Below are positions 41,329 to 47,147 of a DNA stretch of 47,147 nt, piece after piece. The notes beneath the pieces are model-generated. The model searched no databases. It was not told the origin of the DNA and was given only the letters and a program-made list of their open reading frames with translations. The stretch's first letter is position 1. Every line of letters begins with the position of its first letter. The translations under genes and the position numbers were made by a program. The DNA comes from Phycisphaerales bacterium (lineage in GTDB: Bacteria; Planctomycetota; Phycisphaerae; UBA1845; G020352895): contig CP070685.1 in the NCBI GenBank assembly GCA_020352895.1, positions 1,730,773-1,777,919 on the forward strand, written 5' to 3'.

Positions 41329-44300
41329 TCAGTCGTCGCCTCTTCCCTGCTCGGACCAGACGTGGACGGTCTGACCGTCAGCGACGAGGAGGCAGTGGTC
41401 GCGCAGGGCGATTCCCCTGAGGTGATCGAAACGCCCCAGAGGCAGGACGCCGCCGTTGGCGGGAATGCGCCCGCCTTGGCGGCGGTAGAAGTAGGCTGTG
41501 TACGAGCGACCTTCGTCTTGTTGAAGGTCGACGGCCAGGAGGACGTCCGCAGCCAGTTCATGTGTCAGGAAGTTGGCCCCACCACCGGTTGCCCCCTCCC
41601 AAAGGATGCGCCCGTCTGCGATGTCAAGCGCCAACACGGCCTCGTCGCTGACCACGTAGAGGACGTCGCCCCTGAGCGAGGCCGCCAGGGCCTGGCAGGG
41701 GCCGCCGTCAGGACGCAGGGACGGTGATGTCCACAGGATGCGCTGATGATCGAGCGATCGTTTGACAATGTGACGGCTATTCTGGCTGATGTAGAAACCG
41801 TCCAGGCCGATCTGGATGGTCGCCTCGAAAGCGCGTCCGGAGTGCTCGTCGCTCCATTGGAGCAGGCCGGTGTCGGTATCGTAGGCCCAGCACGTTTGGG
41901 CGGTGATGATCAGGGCGATGCCCTCAGGCAGCAGAGCCATGTGCACGGGCGGGCCAGCCGATTCGGGCGTCTCAAAGACGCGTAGCAGTTCGCCGGTTTC
42001 GGCATTCAGGAGGGGATAGAGATGCATGCCTCCGGACATGGAGTGATAGAGGAAGTACTCCTCGCTGAGGGCCGCGGGTTCGTCGAGCGCGGGATTGGCC
42101 AGTTCGAGGTCCCAGAGCGTCTGGCCGGAAACGGCGTCGAGGGCGGTGGCCCTGCCGCGGGTCTGGGTACACACCAACCGATTCTCGCAGAAGGCGTAGT
42201 TGTTGAAGTTGGCGAAGTTTTCGTGATCGGCTTCCGGGAGGTCGAGATCGGCGGGGTAGCGCCCGAAGGTCCACACCGGCCGGCCCTTACTGGAGTCCAG
42301 GGCGAAGACCTGGTGACGGGTGGCCAGGAGAAAGAGTGGCAGGCGTTTCTGCTCAGTGGTGTCAGGCAGGTCCGGCGTCGGGCCAGTCTGTCCCGGGATC
42401 ACGGCCAACAGGGCCGGTTCAACGCGGCAGGGTGCGGGTTGCGGCCAGAGGTCGAGATCGCGCAGGGGATCAACGAGAATCAGCTTGCCGGCGTAGTAGG
42501 CTAAGTAGACGTCCGAGGGGTCAGTCAGACGATGGCCGAAGCGAGGCTGGAGAATCGTGACCTCAGCGCCGAACCGCCGCGCGCACGAGTGAACGAGCGG
42601 CGGTTCGAGACGGGGCAGAGGTGGCTCGGCAAAACTTGCGGAAGGGAACAGCTCCTCATACCAAGCCCGGAAACGAAGGGGGTGCCCATCGACGTTGACG
42701 ACGCGATGAGGGAATCTTCGCTGGGCCCTGAGCAGCCAAGCGGCGGCGGTGCGCCGGCGCCCGGCCTTCAGATAGCTGGTAACGACTCGGGCGTACACGT
42801 CTGCCTGATCCACGCGATCCGCGTAGAGATTCTTGGCCATTTTGTACTTGCGCGCGGCAGCAAGGAACTCCCCCCGTTCGGCGTGGAGATTCCCCAGAGC
42901 CATCAGTGCGTCGGGCGCTGCATCGGCGTTGGGAAAGGCGTCGACGACGCGTTGGATCAGGGCGGCCTGTTCGAGGGCAATCCCCCTCTCGAGCAGCTCC
43001 CGCGCTTTGGCGTCATACGGAGCATAGATCTCGCGGCCGTGGCGCTGGATGAGGGCGGCAATGCGACCGGCGGCCATTTCGCCGGCGGTGCGAGCGGTCG
43101 ACCCCGAGGGAGAGCGCTCTGAGGTGAGGGCCTGGAGATCGGTGGATTGGTGCCAGGCGCGTGGCGGCACATGTTCGTACAGAGATCGATCGGTCAAGAT
43201 CTGTCGATAGACGCCCACGGCATCCGTGAAGCGCCGAGCCTGTTCGTGAAACAGGGCCAGCTTGAAACGATAAAGCACCGCGCTTTGCGTATCGGGAGGA
43301 CACTGCGCCGCCAAGCCAAATAGGGCCAGTATCTGATCCTGCTGAGCGGGAGCCTCGCGCAGTAGTCGGTCTGCGAAGTCGACGGCGTCATCGAAGATGC
43401 GGCGTTTGAGCACCGGGTCGGCGATTTGCAACAAGCCACCGGCCCGCTGGATACTCTGCTGTAAAGCCTCGATGCCGACGGTGTAATCGCCGGTACGAAA
43501 GGCCATCTCGGCGAGGTCCAGACTCGGGCCAGGATCGTGCGGCGCGGCCTGGATGCGAAGACGCAGCCTGGCGAAGGCGTCGTCCTTGCGGGCGTAACAG
43601 GAAAGGCGGTGGCTGCTGGCCACGAGGAGTTCGGTGGGCGTGGCGATGAGATTGCCGCGGGCTTCGAGCGTATCCCACGGGATCTCGTGGAGCAGTGTTC
43701 CAGCCAGATCGTACTGTAGGAGATGCCTCCTGGTGGGGATGAGCAGAGCATCGGCCAGGAGCAGTCCCCGGCCGAAGGAGCCGTCGTCGGGCACCGTGTG
43801 GCTCCAGATGAGTTGATTACGGGCCAGGTCCCACGCGCCGACCTCGTCGCCGACGAAGCAGAGCCGGTCGTCCTGAACACCCAAGATGGTTCCCAGGCCG
43901 CCCAGTTGCGCGTCGGGGATCTGGAATCTGACACGCCCGGTGTTCTGTTCGAGGACAAGCACCTGGTCCAGGTCGAGCGGGGCCGAGATGACGCAATCCT
44001 TCCATACGATTGTGGGGTTGTATTGCCAGGGAGCAACCTGTTCGGACCACATTGAGGTACGTACGTCGGTCTGCGGATAGACGTAGAGCCACCGAAGCAG
44101 GCCGGTGTGCACATCGGCGGCGCCGACGGTGCCGAGGTTGCTCTGTACGAAGACTGTGTCGCCGCTGACGGCGGGGGCAGAGACGGTGGCCTTGCGGTAT
44201 CCATAGCCACCGGCGGACGCGCCGCCGAGGTGGGTCTGCCAGAGCAAGTCGCCGTCACGACGGTCGAAACACATGAGCAGGCAGTCCTCAAAACCGAACG

Positions 44301-45648
44301 CCTTGCGCCGGCGAGCTACAGCCAGGAGGCAGTCCTCGGTGCACACCGGTGCGCCGTCCAACTGCACGGTGGTGAACTGCGGGCTCAGTTGTTGGCCCCC
44401 GATCTTCCAGACGGGCTGCCCGGTGTCAGCGTCCAGGCAGAGCAAGGCCGAACGCGCGAGGGAAGTAGGATAGCCGTAGTAGGGCACGTCGTTGGTGCCG
44501 AAGGCGACGTAAAGCCGCCCGTCGTGGTAGGCCGGAGCGTATATGGCCGGCGGTCCCGTATCGCCGCCGACAGCCTCCTCGCGGCCAGCCAGTTCAGGGA
44601 GCTCGTAGCGCCAGAGGTCCCGGCCGGTGTCGATGTCAAGAGCCCAGGCCCTCGAACTGTCATGCAGGAAGACGCGGCCCAGGCGAACGGCCGGGAAGTG
44701 GTTGAAGAATCGCCCCCGCGTGGCATCCTGTGCGGCGGCGACGGGCTCGGACTCGGTGTCGGCGGCGTTACTCTCGGTGTCGTAATTGAAGGACCAGACA
44801 GCAGCACCGACCGTAGCGGTCGAGTCGATGATGCGGTTGCGAGCGGCGTTCCCACCGAACGCGGCCCACAAGTACGCCTCGGATTCATCCTGTCGTCGCT
44901 GGAGCGTTGTTCCCAGGATCTCGTCAAGCACGTCCGTGAGGGCTCGTGACGCACCGAGCCATTGAATGGTCGCTTCCGGATGCCGGGCTCCGGCGCGGGT
45001 GGCGGCCTCACGGGCCTGCGCGGTCCGGCCGGACCAGTGCAAGGCGGCGACCTGCAAAGCCAGAACCTGCGGCGGCGCATCGGCGAAGTCGCTGTGCTCT
45101 GTCAGAAGGCGCTCCAGAACGGAAGACGCGGTTTCGAAGCGGCCCGCCTCAAGATGAAGCTGGGCGAGCAGGAGGCCGGCCTGGCCGCCAGCCCGAGTGG
45201 AGAACCGCTGGTAGAAGAGCTCGTGCAGAGCCTGTTGATCGGGGCGACGGCGGATCTTGTCCAGCCGGGCTTGTGACTCCTCCTCGTACAGATCGCGGTA
45301 GGCCCGGAGACCCTCGGGCGGCCAGCTCGACACTCGTCGATCTAGATGCACGGCCACACTGCTGTAGAGGTTCTCACCGATGGAAACCAGTTGGTCGCCG
45401 TGTTGATCGATGAGCTTCCGCACCTGAATGCCTGCCTGAATCCAATGTCCCGAGTCCTCCAAGCGCTCCAACAGGCGGATCTCCTGCCGCACTTCGAAAC
45501 TGTCGTTGAGATACACGCCCAGATGTGATGGTCCCGGTTCGGCATCCGGCTGCTGGGCATGACAGATACAGGCGGTGTGCAACCAGGCGAGCGTCGCCGT
45601 GACGGCACAGCGGCGGCCGATATCCCGAAGCCAACCTCTCGGACGCAT
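41329..45648 (-). CDS. Large secreted PQQ-type beta-propeller and TPR protein
   Basis: A very large exported protein, about 1439 residues. After a signal peptide ending near HTACICHA come an N-terminal helical/TPR region (to about 270) and a first PQQ-like beta-propeller (about 290-700) with blade motifs such as LDADTGQPVWKIGGQ and FDRRDGDLLWQTHLGG. A TPR region follows (about 720-1000, including AARKYKMAKNLYADR), then a second propeller (about 1130-1430) with LDAVSGQTLWDLELAN and ALDIADGRILWEGATGG. These blades lack obvious PQQ-binding or catalytic residues, so a BamB-like scaffolding role is more likely than dehydrogenase activity. The start could also be the ATG at 45690; 45648 gives a more compact signal peptide. 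It lies between mtnP and the dehydrogenase, same strand. Confidence 0.85.
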   Translation of the reverse strand: MRPRGWLRDIGRRCAVTATLAWLHTACICHAQQPDAEPGPSHLGVYLNDSFEVRQEIRLLERLEDSGHWIQAGIQVRKLIDQHGDQLVSIGENLYSSVAVHLDRRVSSWPPEGLRAYRDLYEEESQARLDKIRRRPDQQALHELFYQRFSTRAGGQAGLLLAQLHLEAGRFETASSVLERLLTEHSDFADAPPQVLALQVAALHWSGRTAQAREAATRAGARHPEATIQWLGASRALTDVLDEILGTTLQRRQDESEAYLWAAFGGNAARNRIIDSTATVGAAVWSFNYDTESNAADTESEPVAAAQDATRGRFFNHFPAVRLGRVFLHDSSRAWALDIDTGRDLWRYELPELAGREEAVGGDTGPPAIYAPAYHDGRLYVAFGTNDVPYYGYPTSLARSALLCLDADTGQPVWKIGGQQLSPQFTTVQLDGAPVCTEDCLLAVARRRKAFGFEDCLLMCFDRRDGDLLWQTHLGGASAGGYGYRKATVSAPAVSGDTVFVQSNLGTVGAADVHTGLLRWLYVYPQTDVRTSMWSEQVAPWQYNPTIVWKDCVISAPLDLDQVLVLEQNTGRVRFQIPDAQLGGLGTILGVQDDRLCFVGDEVGAWDLARNQLIWSHTVPDDGSFGRGLLLADALLIPTRRHLLQYDLAGTLLHEIPWDTLEARGNLIATPTELLVASSHRLSCYARKDDAFARLRLRIQAAPHDPGPSLDLAEMAFRTGDYTVGIEALQQSIQRAGGLLQIADPVLKRRIFDDAVDFADRLLREAPAQQDQILALFGLAAQCPPDTQSAVLYRFKLALFHEQARRFTDAVGVYRQILTDRSLYEHVPPRAWHQSTDLQALTSERSPSGSTARTAGEMAAGRIAALIQRHGREIYAPYDAKARELLERGIALEQAALIQRVVDAFPNADAAPDALMALGNLHAERGEFLAAARKYKMAKNLYADRVDQADVYARVVTSYLKAGRRRTAAAWLLRAQRRFPHRVVNVDGHPLRFRAWYEELFPSASFAEPPLPRLEPPLVHSCARRFGAEVTILQPRFGHRLTDPSDVYLAYYAGKLILVDPLRDLDLWPQPAPCRVEPALLAVIPGQTGPTPDLPDTTEQKRLPLFLLATRHQVFALDSSKGRPVWTFGRYPADLDLPEADHENFANFNNYAFCENRLVCTQTRGRATALDAVSGQTLWDLELANPALDEPAALSEEYFLYHSMSGGMHLYPLLNAETGELLRVFETPESAGPPVHMALLPEGIALIITAQTCWAYDTDTGLLQWSDEHSGRAFEATIQIGLDGFYISQNSRHIVKRSLDHQRILWTSPSLRPDGGPCQALAASLRGDVLYVVSDEAVLALDIADGRILWEGATGGGANFLTHELAADVLLAVDLQQDEGRSYTAYFYRRQGGRIPANGGVLPLGRFDHLRGIALRDHCLLVADGQTVHVWSEQGRGDD

Positions 45649-45718
45649 CCGAAGCTCAATACGACGATAACATTCTGGCCGTGCAAACATACAAGCAGGC
45701 TCGACGGCACCGTGCCGG

Positions 45719-46600
45719 TCAGAAGTACTTGCCCAGGATGGGCTTCAGATCGTTCACCACGGCCGGATCCACCTTGCTCTTGTCGGACCAGATGGCCAGC
45801 TTGAGGCCGTCGTGGATCGGGCTGCGGCCCGGCGGGGCAGCGCTCATTCTCTCGACAGTCGCCCGGATGAGGGCGATGGCGTTCTCGGTCGCGCTTTGCA
45901 GGTGACCGACGATTTCGCTGAGAAGGGACTCGGTGGTCAGGCCGGGTTGGTGCGGGCGCCAGCAATCATAGTCGGTAACCAGGGCGACGAGCGCATAGCA
46001 GATTTCCGCCTCGCGGGCGAGCTTGGCCTCGGGCATGCAGGTCATGCCGATCAAGTGGCCGTTCCAGCCGCGGTGTGTGTGCGACTCGGCCTTGGTCGAG
46101 AAAGCCGGCCCTTCCATGCAGACGTAGGTGCCGCCGTCGTGCACGTTGGCGCCGATGGCACCGGCGGCGTCGAGCAAGCGGCGGCGCAGGTCACCGCAGA
46201 ACGGATTGGAGAACTCCACATGGACAGCGATCCCGTCCTCGAAGAAGGTGCCAACGCGCCGGTAGGTCTTGTCGATGACCTGATCCACGACGACCAAGTC
46301 GCGCGGGGCGATGTCCTCGGAGAGGCTGCCGACGGCGCCGCTGGCAAGGATATGGGTCACACCGAGCGTCTTGAGGGCAAAGATGTTGGCGCGATAGGGC
46401 ACGGCCGAGGGGGGATGTACGTGGCCGTCACCATGGCGCGAGATGTACGCGATGTCGAGACCGTTCCATTGCGTGGTAAGAACAGGCGAACTAGGCGGCC
46501 CGAAGGGCGTGTCGACATGTACAGTCTTGCCTTCGGTTTGCTCGGTTAGGGCTTCGGCGAATCCGGTTCCTCCGATGATCCCGATGACCGGTCTTATCAT
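45719..46600 (-). CDS. mtnP: S-methyl-5'-thioadenosine phosphorylase
   Basis: MtnP cleaves methylthioadenosine to adenine and methylthioribose-1-phosphate in methionine salvage and polyamine metabolism. The 293-residue protein has the phosphate-binding GGTGF near the N-terminus, RHGDGHVHPPSAVPYRAN, and the MTAP-typical CMEGPAFSTKAES, GMTCMPEAKLAREAEICYA and TDYDCW, which separate it from purine nucleoside phosphorylase. I used the ATG at 46598-46600: it opens MIRPVIGIIGGTGF and has AGGAG about 7 nt upstream. The open frame begins earlier at a GTG (46645). The gene lies 115 bp after a cysteine desulfurase and just before the PQQ/TPR gene. Confidence 0.95.
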   Translation of the reverse strand: MIRPVIGIIGGTGFAEALTEQTEGKTVHVDTPFGPPSSPVLTTQWNGLDIAYISRHGDGHVHPPSAVPYRANIFALKTLGVTHILASGAVGSLSEDIAPRDLVVVDQVIDKTYRRVGTFFEDGIAVHVEFSNPFCGDLRRRLLDAAGAIGANVHDGGTYVCMEGPAFSTKAESHTHRGWNGHLIGMTCMPEAKLAREAEICYALVALVTDYDCWRPHQPGLTTESLLSEIVGHLQSATENAIALIRATVERMSAAPPGRSPIHDGLKLAIWSDKSKVDPAVVNDLKPILGKYF

Positions 46601-46715
46601 GCTGAGGCTCCTGCATGTCTCGAGGCTATGCGTCGTGCCGGACACCGTTCTCCAGGCTCAGATAACGGCTGACGGATCATGATATGTCCATCGCTGCGAC
46701 CGAGCCAGCGGAGGG

Positions 46716-47147
46716 CTAACCGGCTTGGTCGGTAGGGCCTTCGGTGACGGGGCTCAGCGCGGTGAGACGGCCGATGAGCGGGGGGATGCGATCGATGGCT
46801 GCGTCGATGTCGGCTTCGGTGGTATCACGGGAAAGGCTGAAGCGCACCGAGCCGTGGGCGAAGGCGCGGGGCACGCCCATGGCTTCGAGAACATGCGAGG
46901 TTTCGAGCGAACCGCTCTGACAGGCCGATCCGCTGGAAGCGTAGATGCCGTTTTCGCTGAGCAGGAGCATGACGGCTTCGGCTTCGAGGCGCTCGAAGCC
47001 GATGTTGGTGGTGTTAGGCAAGCGGAGGGCGGGATCGCCATTGACGCGGGCGATGGCGATGCGTTCGCACAGCGAGGTCTCAAGCCTGTTGCGCTGGAAG
47101 CCTACGCGATTTGCGTAATCAGGGGCGTGTTTGGCAGCCAATTCGGC
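46716..47147 (-). CDS. Cysteine desulfurase (NifS/IscS type), partial
   Basis: The C-terminal 143 residues of a PLP-dependent cysteine desulfurase; the N-terminus and PLP lysine lie beyond the right edge. Visible hallmarks are NTTNIGFERLEAEAVMLLL, the catalytic loop SSGSACQSGSLETSHVL with the sulfur-accepting Cys, and VRFSLSRDTTEADID near the end. The 'SGSAC' loop and length from it to the end fit the IscS/NifS group rather than SufS. The enzyme supplies sulfur for Fe-S clusters or thiolation of tRNA; no iscU, iscR or mnmA lies within the window, so which role applies is open. Confidence 0.93.
   Translation of the reverse strand, partial: AELAAKHAPDYANRVGFQRNRLETSLCERIAIARVNGDPALRLPNTTNIGFERLEAEAVMLLLSENGIYASSGSACQSGSLETSHVLEAMGVPRAFAHGSVRFSLSRDTTEADIDAAIDRIPPLIGRLTALSPVTEGPTDQAG

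Overview
The window reads as a GC-rich chromosome segment from a planctomycete (PVC-group) bacterium. This is inferred from gene content: large secreted proteins ending in aspartate-rich calcium-binding repeats of the 'DCNGNxIPDxCD' and 'DPxKxxPGxCGCG' types, a planctomycete-style dockerin pair, a zinc-ribbon membrane protein, a very large PQQ/TPR protein and several SPFH proteins. No rRNA, tRNA, CRISPR array, insertion sequence or phage module was recognised.

Layout. (1) 1-3200, minus strand: cell-elongation genes mreD, mrdA (PBP2) and a partial rodA. (2) 3417-9544, minus strand: two secreted proteases, an S8 subtilase and an M6-like metalloprotease, with colinear cysteine/aspartate repeat tails and similar C-terminal Cys-hydrophobic-basic signals. 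(3) 9919-18973, minus strand: a tightly packed six-gene unit of three SPFH (HflK/HflC-like) membrane proteins, an ABC ATPase with an unusual repetitive tail, its ABC-2 permease, and a 664-residue membrane-anchored protein of unknown function. A related ABC-2 permease is divergently transcribed at 19393. (4) 20402-24636: a GNAT acetyltransferase, a CDF metal exporter with a non-zinc-type metal site, and a secreted CocE/NonD hydrolase. (5) 24767-28464, minus strand: purQ and a purL with two PurS-like domains fused at its N-terminus; accA is divergent from it. (6) 30220-37114: a secreted dockerin protein, clpS, a secreted matrixin-like metalloprotease, a coiled-coil lipoprotein, and a monocistronic, extremely basic 157-residue protein of no family I recognise. 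(7) 37299-41214: a zinc-ribbon membrane protein, a decayed alcohol-dehydrogenase fragment, a methyltransferase-like gene, a WD40-repeat remnant and a zinc-type dehydrogenase. (8) 41329-47147, minus strand: a 1.4-kilo-residue PQQ/TPR protein, mtnP and a partial cysteine desulfurase.

The strongest candidate for an undescribed system is the SPFH/ABC unit at 9919-18973. Gene gaps are only about 34-40 bp or short overlaps. One SPFH protein carries a seven-helix membrane domain, and the ABC ATPase ends in a disordered tail with three copies of a short DRx(I/L)(I/V)xxL-like motif. The second candidate is the basic protein at 36641-37114, which has an AT-rich upstream region and its own strong terminator.
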